64,000 nucleotides of DNA from Streptomyces sp. 71268 (GCF_029392895.1 NZ_CP114200.1:6144501-6208500), one strand, 5' to 3'. Shown: positions 17,676-25,919, numbered from the stretch's first letter. Translations and numbers: made by a program. The notes: generated by a model from the sequence alone, not told the origin.

Positions 17676-19118
17676 TCAGGCGTTCGGGTTCCAGCCGAAC
17701 GCCTCCGGGTGGATCTGGTCGCGCACCGTCCCGAACTGCTGCCGCACTGACTGGCCGACCGTCAGCTCGTCACCCGGCTCGAACACCTGGCTCGCCGCGG
17801 CCGGCCAGTGCGGCGGCGTGTGCGGCGCCAGGGTGCCGTGCGCGACGCCGAGCGCCCACGCGGCCTGCCGAGCCGCGCCGATGGCCGCGTAGTCCGCCGG
17901 CTCGGGCACCACGATCTGCGCGCCCAGCAGCGACGGCGCGATGGCCTGCACCGCCGGCAACCCGGCCGCGGGCCCGAGCAGGAACACCCGCCGCACCTCG
18001 ACGCCTCGCCCGCGCAACACGTCCAACGCGTCCGCGAGCCCGCACAGCATCCCCTCGAACGACGCCCGGGCCAGGTGCTCGGGCTTCATGCTCTCCCGAC
18101 GCAGCCCCGACAGCGTGCCCGCCGCGTGCGGCAGGTGCGGGGTGCGCTCACCCTCCAGGTACGGCAGCAACACCAGGCCGTGCGAGCCGGGTGTGGACTT
18201 CACCGCCAGCTCGGACAGCCCCTCCAGGTCCGTACCCAGCAGCTCGGCGGTGCCGCGCAGCGCCCGCACCGCGTTGAGCGTGTGCACCACGGGCAGGTGC
18301 ATGCCGGTGGCGTCCGCGTACGAGGTGATGGTGCCGGTCGGGTCGGCGAGGGCCTCGTGGTGCACGGCGAACACCGAGCCCGAGGCGCCGAGCGAGACCA
18401 CCGCGTCGCCCAGGGAGACCCCGAGCCCGAAGGCGGCGGCCATGGTCTCGCCGGTGCCGGCCGAGATCAGCAGGCCCTCGGGCGTGTGCCCGGCGGGCTC
18501 GGCGGGGGCGATGACCTCCGGCAGTCGGACGGGATGGCCGAGCGCCAGCTCGGCGAGGTCCGGCCGGTACTGGCCCGACGCGGCGGACCAGTAGCCGGTG
18601 CCGGACGCGGCACCGCGGTCGGTCGTGCGCCGCCCGGGCCGCCCGAGGAGCTGCCACACCAGCCAGTCGTGCGGCTGGAGCACCTCGGCCGCCCGCCGCG
18701 CCGCCTCCGGCTCGGCGCGCGCCAACCAGCGCAGCTTCGCCACCGCCTGCCCGGCGTGCGGCACGGAACCGACCGCCTCGGCCCAGGCCGGTCGCCCGCC
18801 CAGCGCGTCCACCAGGTCGGCTGCGGCGGTCTGCGCACGCTTGTCGTTGCCCAGCATCGCGGGCCGTACGAGCACCCCGCCGGCGTCCAGGACCAGCAAA
18901 CCGTTCTGCTGGGCGGAGACGCCGATGGCCTGCACACCCTCAAGCAGCCCGCCGTCCGCGGCCTCCCCCAACGAGAGCAACCACGCCTGCGGGTCCACAT
19001 CGACCCCGGTGGCGGGGTGCGGCGCGTAACCCTGCTTGAGCACGGCGCCCGTGTCCGTGTCGCAGACGACGACGCGCGTGCTCTCCGACGAACTGTCCAA
19101 CCCGGCGACTATCCCCAT
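17676..19118 (-). CDS. FGGY-family carbohydrate kinase (xylulokinase-like)
   Basis: This 480-residue sugar kinase of the FGGY family phosphorylates a pentulose or related sugar. It has the N-terminal ATP motif MGIVAGLDSSSESTRVVVCD, VQAIGVSAQQNGLLVLD with the QQ found in xylulokinases, and C-terminal LLPYLEGERTPHLP and FEGMLCGLADALDVLRGRG. The late LLGPAAGLPAVQAIAPSLLG segment corresponds to the family signature. The start ATG 19118 begins the kinase fold; the longer frame is not supported. No sugar transporter or isomerase is adjacent, so the substrate is uncertain. It is convergent with the sigma gene, 90 bp apart. Confidence 0.88.
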   Translation of the reverse strand: MGIVAGLDSSSESTRVVVCDTDTGAVLKQGYAPHPATGVDVDPQAWLLSLGEAADGGLLEGVQAIGVSAQQNGLLVLDAGGVLVRPAMLGNDKRAQTAAADLVDALGGRPAWAEAVGSVPHAGQAVAKLRWLARAEPEAARRAAEVLQPHDWLVWQLLGRPGRRTTDRGAASGTGYWSAASGQYRPDLAELALGHPVRLPEVIAPAEPAGHTPEGLLISAGTGETMAAAFGLGVSLGDAVVSLGASGSVFAVHHEALADPTGTITSYADATGMHLPVVHTLNAVRALRGTAELLGTDLEGLSELAVKSTPGSHGLVLLPYLEGERTPHLPHAAGTLSGLRRESMKPEHLARASFEGMLCGLADALDVLRGRGVEVRRVFLLGPAAGLPAVQAIAPSLLGAQIVVPEPADYAAIGAARQAAWALGVAHGTLAPHTPPHWPAAASQVFEPGDELTVGQSVRQQFGTVRDQIHPEAFGWNPNA

Positions 19119-19335
19119 GGGCCCCGATAATGCCTCATCGCCCACCACCCACCACGCCACGGTCGCCCCCACGCCCCCGCGCACCACCCCGCGCGCCGCC
19201 CTGACCTGCCCGGATCACCGACCACCGAGCACGGGCCCGGCCTGCCCGCCGGTCGGGGGCCGGACAGGCGCCCGCGGGCAGTAGGGGGAATGCCGCCCGC
19301 GAGAGCGCCCGGCCAGGGCGTGACCCGAGCACGAC

Positions 19336-19365
19336 GCGGGCCCGGGGGATTCGCCCCGGGCCCGC
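19336..19365 (-). terminator. Intrinsic hairpin terminator downstream of the YtxH gene
   Basis: A perfect 12-bp stem (GCGGGCCCGGGG and CCCCGGGCCCGC) with a 6-base loop (GATTCG) lies 20 bp beyond the stop of the minus-strand gene at 19387. Confidence 0.8.
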
Positions 19366-19386
19366 GCTACGCCGACGAGTGGCGGC

Positions 19387-19686
19387 CTAGGTGTTGCTCG
19401 TGCCCCAGTCGTCCCCCGCGCCGTTGCGCTGCTCGCGCAGGGACTGGACGCGTGCCGACACCGAGTCGGGGAGCCGGTCGCCGAACTTCGCGCTCACCAC
19501 GTCGAACGCCTTACCGGCCGCCTCGCGCCCACTGTGCGCGGCGGCCTCGGCCGTATTGCGGACCGCCGGGTTCTGGGAGACCCGCTGCGCGTTCTTGCGC
19601 AACTGCTCGTACCGTTCGCGCCCGGCCCGTGCGCCGAGCACGTAGCCGACGGCGACTCCGGTGATGAACGTCAGCCGGTAGCGCAT
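19387..19686 (-). CDS. YtxH-domain small membrane-anchored protein
   Basis: This 99-residue protein begins MRYRLTFITGVAVGYVLGARAG, a single N-terminal membrane helix with the GYVLGARAGRERYEQ motif typical of actinobacterial YtxH proteins. A charged helical region follows (LRKNAQRVSQNPAVRNTAE) with a hydrophilic tail. The function is unknown; such proteins are commonly associated with envelope stress. The start ATG 19686 has AGGTGG-type SD sequence upstream. It ends at a strong hairpin. Confidence 0.8.
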   Translation of the reverse strand: MRYRLTFITGVAVGYVLGARAGRERYEQLRKNAQRVSQNPAVRNTAEAAAHSGREAAGKAFDVVSAKFGDRLPDSVSARVQSLREQRNGAGDDWGTSNT

Positions 19687-19823
19687 CACTCCACCTTTCC
19701 TGGCTTCTCCGCTGCCGCTTGAGCGAGCGGAACACAACAGCCCCGCTGGGTTGTGCTGCCCGCCTACCCGCAGGTGCTGGTGATCATCCTCCGATCACTC
19801 CCTGATCATCCAGGGGGAACCGA

Positions 19824-19855
19824 TTGGCGAAGCACCCCCCTGCTTGCGCTAATGT
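19824..19855 (+). promoter_or_regulatory. Possible promoter of the tRNA-Asn pair
   Basis: TTGGCG (19824-19829) and TAATGT (19850-19855) with a 20-bp spacer lie about 67 bp upstream of the first tRNA. The spacing is longer than ideal, so this is a tentative call. Confidence 0.35.
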
Positions 19856-19922
19856 ATGTGTCGCAGCGAGCGCGCGCCCCCCGGGAAGCCGGAGGGGAGC
19901 GCAATCGAGGCACACGGAGCAA

Positions 19923-19995
19923 TCCCCTGTAGCTCAATTGGCAGAGCAGCCGGCTGTTAACCGGCAGGTTACTGGTTCGAGTCCAGTCGGGGGAG
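19923..19995 (+). tRNA. tRNA-Asn (GTT), first copy
   Basis: The 73-nt cloverleaf has acceptor arms TCCCCTG / CGGGGGA, a D-arm GCTC..GAGC, an anticodon stem GCCGG/CCGGC around CTGTTAA (anticodon GTT), and a TTCGAGTC T-loop. CCA is not encoded; the discriminator base is G. Confidence 0.95.
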
Positions 19996-20000
19996 CTCGG

Positions 20001-20073
20001 TCCCCTGTAGCTCAATTGGCAGAGCATTCGGCTGTTAACCGGAGGGTTACTGGTTCGAGTCCAGTCGGGGGAG
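20001..20073 (+). tRNA. tRNA-Asn (GTT), second copy
   Basis: This is a tandem copy 5 nt after the first. It is identical in acceptor, D and T arms but has a changed anticodon stem (TTCGG/CCGGA) and variable region. The anticodon is GTT. A rho-independent terminator follows within 12 nt, so the two tRNAs are one transcript. Confidence 0.95.
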
Positions 20074-20083
20074 CTGAAGGAAG

Positions 20084-20104
20084 AGCCCCGTAAGGGGCTT
20101 TTTT
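20084..20104 (+). terminator. Rho-independent terminator after the tRNA-Asn pair
   Basis: The stem AGCCCC / GGGGCT with a GTAA tetraloop is followed by a run of six T. It is the only classical T-run terminator seen in the window. Confidence 0.93.
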
Positions 20105-20270
20105 CATGCCCGTTTCATGCCCCCGGTACGGTTTTCTCCGGCCCGGGAACCGCTCGCCGGTGCTCCACAGTCCTCATCAATGCGCGATGCGGACCCTCAG
20201 GGGCAGCAGATCGTATGAGCGGCTATGCTGCGGCAGACGACGCGCACAGTTGTGCGCGACGCGCCGTTAC

Positions 20271-20344
20271 GGGGCGGTAGCTCAGCCGGTTAGAGCAGCG
20301 GACTCATAATCCGTCGGTCGTGGGTTCGAGTCCCACCCGCCCCA
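20271..20344 (+). tRNA. tRNA with CAT anticodon, probably elongator tRNA-Met
   Basis: The 74-nt cloverleaf has acceptor GGGGCGG / CCGCCCC, D-arm GCTC..GAGC, anticodon loop CTCATAA (CAT), T-arm GTGGG TTCGAGT CCCAC and discriminator A. No CCA is encoded. The G1-C72 pair and no 5' mismatch exclude an initiator tRNA. A CAT anticodon is also used by tRNA-Ile2 (lysidine-modified); the sequence alone does not fully exclude this. Confidence 0.9.
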
Positions 20345-20577
20345 CTCGGCGCCTCCTGTGAAGGATCGTTCTGAGCTGGGGGAACGCGAGTGTGAGGGGC
20401 GCCACTTCAGGTGGTTCCCACGGTTCAGGTGTGGTGGAGCCGCTGGCTCGCCGAGGTGGCCGTGACCCCCGGCAAATCTTTCTGAGTCGGCAAGCTGTTC
20501 GGCAGGCTTCGCGGCGGCGTCGAGCCCAGCGTTTACAGGTCGTCGGGCAAACGCCGGAAGGCTTTGTGGTCGGTCAA

Positions 20578-20674
20578 GGATCGGGCCACGACGGAAGTGG
20601 CAGCCCGTGGTGAACATGGCGTCGGTTCGGTGCGCGGCGGCCAGGGCCACGCTCGTCGCATCGGTCAATCCCAT
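20578..20674 (-). pseudogene. Remnant of a PIN-domain (VapC-like) toxin gene
   Basis: On the minus strand, about 30 codons from ATG 20674 read GMGLTDATSVALAAAHRTDA followed by MFTTGCHF. This matches the C-terminal part of VapC PIN nucleases (normally ..GLTDAxxVALA..TDAILTTDRRHF). A TAG stop lies just upstream in frame (before ADADDGKG) and the neighbouring frame ends at FEVPWSPST, so the N-terminal part is broken by shifts. No VapB antitoxin gene is visible. It lies 230 bp after a tRNA gene, in an otherwise gene-free stretch (20345-20900), and looks like decayed accessory DNA. Confidence 0.5.
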
Positions 20675-20900
20675 GCCCTTTCCGTCGTCAGCGTCGGCCT
20701 ACCCTTCGGCGACAGCGATCGCCGCGCTCAGGTGCTCGGCGACCAGGGAACCTCGAATCGGTAGCGCGCGCCACGGTGTGCGGTCAGGTGCCTTGACCGC
20801 ACACCAGCCTTGCGCCTGGGCCGCTGGTTCGAGAAGCGCGGACCCGATCGCATGGCCGCGCCGCCGTATTCTCGCCGGGGGACACGGAACGTGAAGGACG

Positions 20901-21596
20901 ATGCGGATGGCGGGTAGCGGGGCGGGGCTGGTGGGTGGTGGGCCCGGGGAGGGGCGGATGTCGTTGAGCGCGCAGGCGCGGGAGGCGGTGCGGCAGCGTA
21001 TCGTGGACCGGCGCTACGCGATGGGTTCGCGGCTCGTCGAACGCGAGGTGGCCGAGGAACTGCGGATGTCGCGGGTGCCCGTGCGTGAGGCGTTGCGCGC
21101 CCTCGTCTCCGAGGGGCTGCTGGAACTGTCGCCGCACAGTGGGGTGCGGGTGCGCACGTTGGAGCCGGTCGACGTGCGGCACCTATACGAGGTGTGGGAG
21201 CCGCTGGCCGTCCAGGCGTCGCGGCTGGCGGCGCGCCGCGTGGCCGCGGCGGGGGAGCCGGAGGGGCTCGCCGCGCTGCGCGCGTTGCTGGAGCGGGCCG
21301 AGAGCGCGGCCGTGGCCGGCGAGGCCGATCGGGAGGTCGGTGCCCATACCGCGTTCCACGAACAGATCGTGGCGCTCGGTGGCAACCCCCTGTTGGCGCG
21401 CACCATGGAACAGTTGAGCTGGCAGCTCCAGTTGTTGTTCGGGCTGCGCGAGGAGCCGGCCCAGATGCGGGCGCAGCACGCCGAGATGTTCCGGCACATC
21501 GCCGCGGGGGACGAGGAGCTGGCGGCGGCCAGCACCCTGCTGCACGTACGCGACAGTCGCACGGTGGCACTGCGCTCCCTCTTCGGTGACACGTAG
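20901..21596 (+). CDS. GntR-family (FCD) transcriptional regulator
   Basis: This ~231-residue FadR-type regulator has the winged helix LVEREVAEELRMSRVPVREA with LRALVSEGLLELSPHSGVRV (about residues 46-85) and an all-helical FCD ligand domain (HLYEVWEPLAVQASRLAARR, HTAFHEQIVALGGNPLLAR) whose histidines bind a metal and an organic acid. The start ATG 20901 follows GAAGGA; ATG 20907 or 20958 are alternatives. The downstream spacer holds two GGTATAC sites, the kind of operator used by this family, and then an exported amidohydrolase that is its likely target. Confidence 0.88.
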   Translation: MRMAGSGAGLVGGGPGEGRMSLSAQAREAVRQRIVDRRYAMGSRLVEREVAEELRMSRVPVREALRALVSEGLLELSPHSGVRVRTLEPVDVRHLYEVWEPLAVQASRLAARRVAAAGEPEGLAALRALLERAESAAVAGEADREVGAHTAFHEQIVALGGNPLLARTMEQLSWQLQLLFGLREEPAQMRAQHAEMFRHIAAGDEELAAASTLLHVRDSRTVALRSLFGDT

Positions 21597-21611
21597 CCGT
21601 CCACCCCGGAG

Positions 21612-21623
21612 TCGGTATACCGA
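21612..21623. promoter_or_regulatory. GntR-type operator 1 (perfect palindrome)
   Basis: TCGGTATACCGA is a perfect 12-bp palindrome just after the gntR stop. The TGGTATACCA-like core is that of FadR/FCD operators. A second copy lies at 21761. Confidence 0.6.
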
Positions 21624-21760
21624 AGTGCTCGGGGCGTTGTTCGTCAGGGCTGGTAGGTGCGGTTTCGGGGCGGGCCGCTCGTCGAAAAATGTGCTCAATC
21701 TGGAGATTTCGGCTCGAAAGAACTCCGTCCGTTCGAGGTGATCTTGCCGCGCTTCAGGGC

Positions 21761-21772
21761 TTGGTATACAAA
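21761..21772. promoter_or_regulatory. GntR-type operator 2 overlapping the likely amidohydrolase promoter
   Basis: TTGGTATACAAA shares the GGTATAC core with the palindrome at 21612. Its TATACA could be the -10 region of the gene starting at 21850. Binding there would repress that gene. Confidence 0.5.
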
Positions 21773-21849
21773 ATCTGGAGGCGGGGTCCGGGCCCCGCGC
21801 GGCGTCGCGTCGTACGCCGTCGCCCCTCGAACCCGCAAGGAGACCGGTC

Positions 21850-23181
21850 ATGGTTCCCCCTCCGCTGTCCCGCCGCCACGCCCTTGCCAGTGCCGCGCTC
21901 GCGGGCGCCGGCACCGCGCTCTCCGCGTCCGCCGGTCCCGTGGCCGCCTCCGACGCGCCCACCTCTCCGGCGGCGGCCGGCCACGGCAGCCGTGGGCGCC
22001 CCGGGAAGGCGGTCGTCTTCCGTGACGTACGGCCGCTGGGGGCGAAGACCCCCGTGGACCTGACCGTGGTCGACGGGCGTTTCACCGACGGCCCCGCGCC
22101 CTCGGGCGCGCGGATCATCGACGGTGGTGGCCGCATCGCGTTGGCCGGCCTCGTCGACGCCCACATCCACCCGGACAAGACGACCTGGGGCGGCGACTGG
22201 GTCTCGCGCCAGCCGGCCTCCGGTATCGCCGAGTACTGCGAGCAGGACGTCGCGTTGTTCCACAGCCAGCGCCGCCCGGTGGCCGAGCGCGCCCACGCGC
22301 TGCTGGCCCACGCGGTGACGCGGGGCACCCGCGCGATGCGGGCGCATGCCGACGTGGCCCCGGCCTACGGCCTGCGGGGGCTCGAAGGCGTCGCCGAGGC
22401 ACGCGAGCGGCTCTCGCACGCGCTCGACGTGCAGGTCGTGGCCTTCCCGCAGCACGGCGTGGTCCGTACCCTCGGCACGGCGAAGCTGCTTGAGGACGCG
22501 GCGCGCAGCGGTCTGGCCGACCTGATCGGCGGCATCGACCCGATCAGCTTCGACCACGCGCTCGACGAACAACTCGACCTCGTCTTCGGCCTCGCCGACC
22601 GCTACGGCGTGGGCGTCGACATCCATCTGCACGACCGGGACGAGAAGGGCGTCCGCGTGCTGCGTGGCATCGTCGAGCGCACCAGGGCGCTGTCGCTGCG
22701 CGGCAAGGTGACCGTCAGCCACGTCTTCTGCCTGCCGTTCCTCGGCGAGGGCGAGTTGGAGACTATGGCGCGGGACCTGGCCGAGCAGGACATCGCCCTC
22801 ACGACCGTCGCCCCGAGCGGCTCCCTGGTCCTGCCCCTGGCCACGCTGCGCGAACACGGGGTACGCGTGGGCCTGGGCTCGGACGGGGTGCGCGACGCGT
22901 GGAGCCCCTTCGGCAACGCCGACATGCTGCACCGCACCCACATCCTGGGCTGGGTCACCGGTGTGCGCCTCGACGAGGAACTGGTGGACTGCCACACCCT
23001 GGGCACGCACGGCGGCGCCGACGTGCTGGGCCTTGACCGGGTGGAGTTCAAGCCGGGCGACCCGGCGGACTTCAACCTGCTGCGCGGCGAGTGCGTACCG
23101 CAGGTCGTGGTGGACATGCCGCGCCGGGACATGGTCGTACACGGCGGTCAGGTCGTCGCCCGCGACGGCGAACTCGTCTGA
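21850..23181 (+). CDS. Exported amidohydrolase (cytosine-deaminase-like)
   Basis: This 443-residue amidohydrolase has an N-terminal Tat-type signal (LSRRHALASAALAGAGTA). The metal-binding motif LVDAHIHPDKTTWGGDW (HxH plus D-K) and later VDIHLHDRD, VSHVFCLPFLG and LGSDGVRDAWSPFGNADML match the cytosine deaminase / N-isopropylammelide hydrolase group. It should deaminate or hydrolyse a cyclic amide outside the cytoplasm; the substrate is unknown. An SD site (AAGGAG) precedes ATG 21850. The GntR regulator upstream and the GGTATAC operator make a regulator-enzyme pair. Confidence 0.85.
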   Translation: MVPPPLSRRHALASAALAGAGTALSASAGPVAASDAPTSPAAAGHGSRGRPGKAVVFRDVRPLGAKTPVDLTVVDGRFTDGPAPSGARIIDGGGRIALAGLVDAHIHPDKTTWGGDWVSRQPASGIAEYCEQDVALFHSQRRPVAERAHALLAHAVTRGTRAMRAHADVAPAYGLRGLEGVAEARERLSHALDVQVVAFPQHGVVRTLGTAKLLEDAARSGLADLIGGIDPISFDHALDEQLDLVFGLADRYGVGVDIHLHDRDEKGVRVLRGIVERTRALSLRGKVTVSHVFCLPFLGEGELETMARDLAEQDIALTTVAPSGSLVLPLATLREHGVRVGLGSDGVRDAWSPFGNADMLHRTHILGWVTGVRLDEELVDCHTLGTHGGADVLGLDRVEFKPGDPADFNLLRGECVPQVVVDMPRRDMVVHGGQVVARDGELV

Positions 23182-23226
23182 GCCGGCCACCCGCGCGGCG
23201 CGCTCGGGCCACGCGGGTGGGCCGGC
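23182..23226. terminator. Bidirectional hairpin between convergent genes
   Basis: The arms GCCGGCCACCCGCG (23182-23195) and CGCGGGTGGGCCGGC (23212-23226) pair with a single bulged G. The hairpin lies between the amidohydrolase stop and the convergent response-regulator stop. Confidence 0.7.
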
Positions 23227-23241
23227 CGCCCGTGGGCGACG

Positions 23242-23865
23242 TCAGGGCAGCAACCGCTGTTCCTTCGCCACGGCCACCGCTCCCGCGCGGGTCTCCACGC
23301 CCAGCTTGTCGTAGACGCGGCGGAGGTGGGTCTTCACCGTGGCCTCGGAGACGAACAGGGCGCGGGCGATCTCCCGGTTGCCGAGCCCGCGCGCCAACTG
23401 GCGCAGGATGTCCAGCTCGCGGGCGGTGAGCGTGGGCCCGGGCGCCCGCATCCGGGCCATCACCCGGCTGGCCACCGGTGGCGAGAGCGCGGTGCGCCCC
23501 CGCGCCGCGGCGTGGATCGCGGCGAACAACTCCTCGGGCCGCTCCGCCTTCAGCAGGTACCCGGTGGCGCCGGCCTCGATGGCGCGGGTGATGTCGGCGT
23601 CCGTGTCGTACGTCGTCAGCACGAGCACCCGCACCCCGGTTCCGGAGATCCGTCGGGTGGCCTCGATGCCGTCGATGCCGGGGCCGAGCTGGAGGTCCAT
23701 CAGGACGACGTCGGGGGTGAGCTTCGCGGCGAGCGCGACCGCCTCCTCGCCACCGCCCGCCTCCCCGACGACCTCGATGTCGGGGGCGCTGGCGAGCAGG
23801 GCCAGTAGGCCGGCCCGTACGACGAGGTGGTCGTCGCAGACCAGGAGACGGACCGGGGCTGTCAT
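23242..23865 (-). CDS. NarL/LuxR-family response regulator (SenR-like)
   Basis: This 207-residue protein has a receiver domain (VRLLVCDDHLVVRAGLLALL; phospho-acceptor Asp in DVVLMDLQLG; conserved Lys in GYLLKAERPEE) and a LuxR DNA-binding domain (LTARELDILRQLARGLGNRE, ATVKTHLRRVYDKLGV). It overlaps the histidine-kinase gene by 4 bases and is its cognate regulator. With the secreted HbpS-like gene divergently next door, the set resembles SenR of the Streptomyces SenS-SenR system, which controls oxidative-stress genes including hbpS itself. That assignment is by context. Confidence 0.85.
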   Translation of the reverse strand: MTAPVRLLVCDDHLVVRAGLLALLASAPDIEVVGEAGGGEEAVALAAKLTPDVVLMDLQLGPGIDGIEATRRISGTGVRVLVLTTYDTDADITRAIEAGATGYLLKAERPEELFAAIHAAARGRTALSPPVASRVMARMRAPGPTLTARELDILRQLARGLGNREIARALFVSEATVKTHLRRVYDKLGVETRAGAVAVAKEQRLLP

Positions 23866-25061
23866 GGGCTCTCCAACGGGATCGCGGCGGACAGGACGGT
23901 GCCCTCGCCGGGCGCCGACTCGATGGTCAGGGTGCCGCCCAACTGCCGTACCCGGGCGCGGATCGCGGGCAGACCGTGGCCGCGCATGCCCTCGGCGGGC
24001 ACGGCGGCCGGGTCGAAGCCCCGGCCGTCGTCCGCGACGTCGAGGACGACCAGGTCGCCGAGGTGGGTGAGGGTGAGTTGTGCGGTGCGGGCGCCGGAGT
24101 GCTCGCGTACGTTGGCGAGGGCGCCCTGCGCGATCCGTAGCAGCGCCGACTCCACCCGCGCGGGCAGCCTCGTCTCGGCCCCCTCGGCCCGGCAGCGGAC
24201 GGTCAGCTCCTCGGTGGACTCGCGCGCGGCGAGCAGCCGCAGCGCCGCCGGGAGGGAACCGCCCTCGTTCAGGTCGGCGGGGGCCAGGTCGTGGACGAAG
24301 CGGCGCGCCTCGGCCAGGTTGTGCTCCGCGATGCCCGCCGCCGCGCGCAGGTGGCCCCGGGCGGTGGCCGGGTCGGTGTCCCAGATCCGCTCCGCCGCCT
24401 GGAACAGCATCCGCTGGCTGGACAGGCCCTGCGCGAGGGTGTCGTGGATGTCCATGGCGAGCCGCTGCCGTTCGGCGAGCATGCCCTCGCGCCGTTCGGT
24501 GGCGGCCAGGTCACGGCGGGTGCGGACCAGGTCGTCGATGAGGGCCCGCTGCCGGGCGGCCTGCCGGTCCATGTGGACGAAGACCGCGATCGCCAGCGCG
24601 GCCACGGCGGGCGGGGCGATCAGCAGGTTGGGGTCCACGCCGGACACGAGGCGCTGCTGGGCGACCACCATGAACGTGGTCAGCAGCGCGGCCAGGCTGA
24701 GCGCGGCGCGGGGCGGCAGGGTGCGCAACCCCGTGTAGAACAGCGGCACCGCGCACCACCCGAAGCTGGGCGCGAGCACCACGAGCACGACCCAGACGCC
24801 CACTTCGGCGCCGAGCCACAGCAGCCTGCGCAGGGTGGGCCGGGAGCCCATCGCGGGGCCGAGGACGTAGAGCAGGCCGAGCACCGCGCTGAGCGCGACG
24901 ATCCACGCCGTGTGCGGCGACCCCGGGTGCCGGATGAGGTAACGGGTGAGGGAGGCGGCGAGCAGCAGGAAGAACGCGGCATGCATCACCGCCGACAGCC
25001 AGCGGGAGTCGCGCTCACCCGCGCTGGTCGGCTCGTCGGGGCCGCCCCGGGCCCAGCTCAC
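23862..25061 (-). CDS. Sensor histidine kinase, HisKA_3 type (SenS-like)
   Basis: This 399-residue kinase has an N-terminal membrane domain of five to six helices (about residues 22-180), including AAFFLLLAASLTRYLI and GVWVVLVVLAPSFGW. A short coiled region is followed by the HisKA_3 phosphorylation site LAMDIHDTLAQGLSSQ and the ATPase motifs RIAQGALANVREHS and VADDGRGFDP..GHGLPAI. There is no large extracellular domain, as in SenS, which relies on the secreted heme protein HbpS as its external sensor. A HbpS-like gene starts 312 bp upstream on the other strand. Confidence 0.85.
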   Translation of the reverse strand: MSWARGGPDEPTSAGERDSRWLSAVMHAAFFLLLAASLTRYLIRHPGSPHTAWIVALSAVLGLLYVLGPAMGSRPTLRRLLWLGAEVGVWVVLVVLAPSFGWCAVPLFYTGLRTLPPRAALSLAALLTTFMVVAQQRLVSGVDPNLLIAPPAVAALAIAVFVHMDRQAARQRALIDDLVRTRRDLAATERREGMLAERQRLAMDIHDTLAQGLSSQRMLFQAAERIWDTDPATARGHLRAAAGIAEHNLAEARRFVHDLAPADLNEGGSLPAALRLLAARESTEELTVRCRAEGAETRLPARVESALLRIAQGALANVREHSGARTAQLTLTHLGDLVVLDVADDGRGFDPAAVPAEGMRGHGLPAIRARVRQLGGTLTIESAPGEGTVLSAAIPLESP

Positions 25062-25128
25062 GGCCGTGACCCCGCGAGGTTCCTGGAGGCTGTACGCACC
25101 CCGTGCGCTCCGTTCTGGTCGCGTGCGC

Positions 25129-25147
25129 GCCGCACGAGGTGTGCGGC
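25129..25147. promoter_or_regulatory. Inverted repeat in the kinase/HbpS divergent spacer
   Basis: GCCGCAC-GAGGT-GTGCGGC has perfect 7-bp arms. It lies in the gene-free 312-bp spacer (25062-25373) that must contain both divergent promoters, and is a candidate response-regulator site. Symmetry alone supports it. Confidence 0.35.
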
Positions 25148-25373
25148 ACGGTTCCCCATCGTGCCCGCGCCGTACGCGGACGGTTCGACACTGCCCGGAC
25201 CTGCGCGGATTCCCTCATTGTCCGTCGAAGCGCCGACCGCCGGGTCAACCGATCGGATGACCCGGGGCTCGGCCGTACGGTGCCGGGGACGAGGCCGATC
25301 CGTCGAGCCGTGAGGGCGGACCCGGACCGCAGGCTTGGAGCACAGCACGTCACCGAGGAGCAGGAGACACTCG

Positions 25374-25919
25374 ATGAAGAAGCTTTCCCGTGGCGCCCGC
25401 GCCCTGACCGGCACCGCCGTCGCCGCCACCCTCGCGGCCGGCACCTTCGGCGCGCTCTCCGCCAACGCCGCGACCCCGGCGGCCGCGCCGGCCGCCGCCG
25501 TCGCCAGCGCGCACACCACGCAGTCCACGCACCTGTCCGTCGAGGCCGCCACCAAGGCCGCGAAGGCCGCACTGGACGAGGCGCGCAAGCACAACGAGCG
25601 GGTGTCCGTCGCGGTCGTCGACCGCAACGGCAACACCGTGGTCACCCTGCGCGGGGACGGCGCGGGCCCGCAGTCCTACGAGTCGGCGGTCAGGAAGGCG
25701 TACACCTCGGTCTCCTGGAACGCGCCCACCTCCGAGCTGGCCAACCGCCTGAAGACGGCGCCGAACCTGAAGGACATCCCGAACACCCTGTTCCTGGCCG
25801 GCGGCGCCCCGATCGCCGTCAAGGGCGCCCCGATCGCGGGCATCGGCGTGGCCGGCGCCCCCAGCGGCGACCTCGACGAGAAGTTCGCCCGCGCCGGCGT
25901 GGCCGCCCTGGGGCGGTAG
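25374..25919 (+). CDS. hbpS: Secreted HbpS-like heme-binding protein (GlcG/DUF336)
   Basis: This 181-residue exported protein has a signal peptide ending near ANAAT (residues 1-34), a short Ala/Pro spacer, then a GlcG/HbpS domain: LSVEAATKAAKAALDEARKH, VSVAVVDRNGNTVVTLRGDG, SYESAVRKAYTSVSWN and the Gly-rich LAGGAPIAVKGAPIAGIGVA. HbpS from Streptomyces reticuli is an octameric extracellular protein that binds heme and iron and modulates the kinase SenS under redox stress. The divergent kinase/regulator pair supports the same role here. An SD site (GGAGCAGGAG) lies upstream of ATG 25374. Confidence 0.85.
   Translation: MKKLSRGARALTGTAVAATLAAGTFGALSANAATPAAAPAAAVASAHTTQSTHLSVEAATKAAKAALDEARKHNERVSVAVVDRNGNTVVTLRGDGAGPQSYESAVRKAYTSVSWNAPTSELANRLKTAPNLKDIPNTLFLAGGAPIAVKGAPIAGIGVAGAPSGDLDEKFARAGVAALGR

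Noticed and set aside
19806..20027. Minus-strand frame containing SSPDWTRTSNLPVNSRLLCQ
   Set aside because: It is an antisense translation of the two tRNA-Asn genes, a well-known false gene.
20282..20674. Apparent protein ending WGGWDSNPRPTDYESAALT
   Set aside because: That ending is the familiar artefact of translating a tRNA antisense; only the PIN-like part near 20578-20674 was kept, as a remnant.
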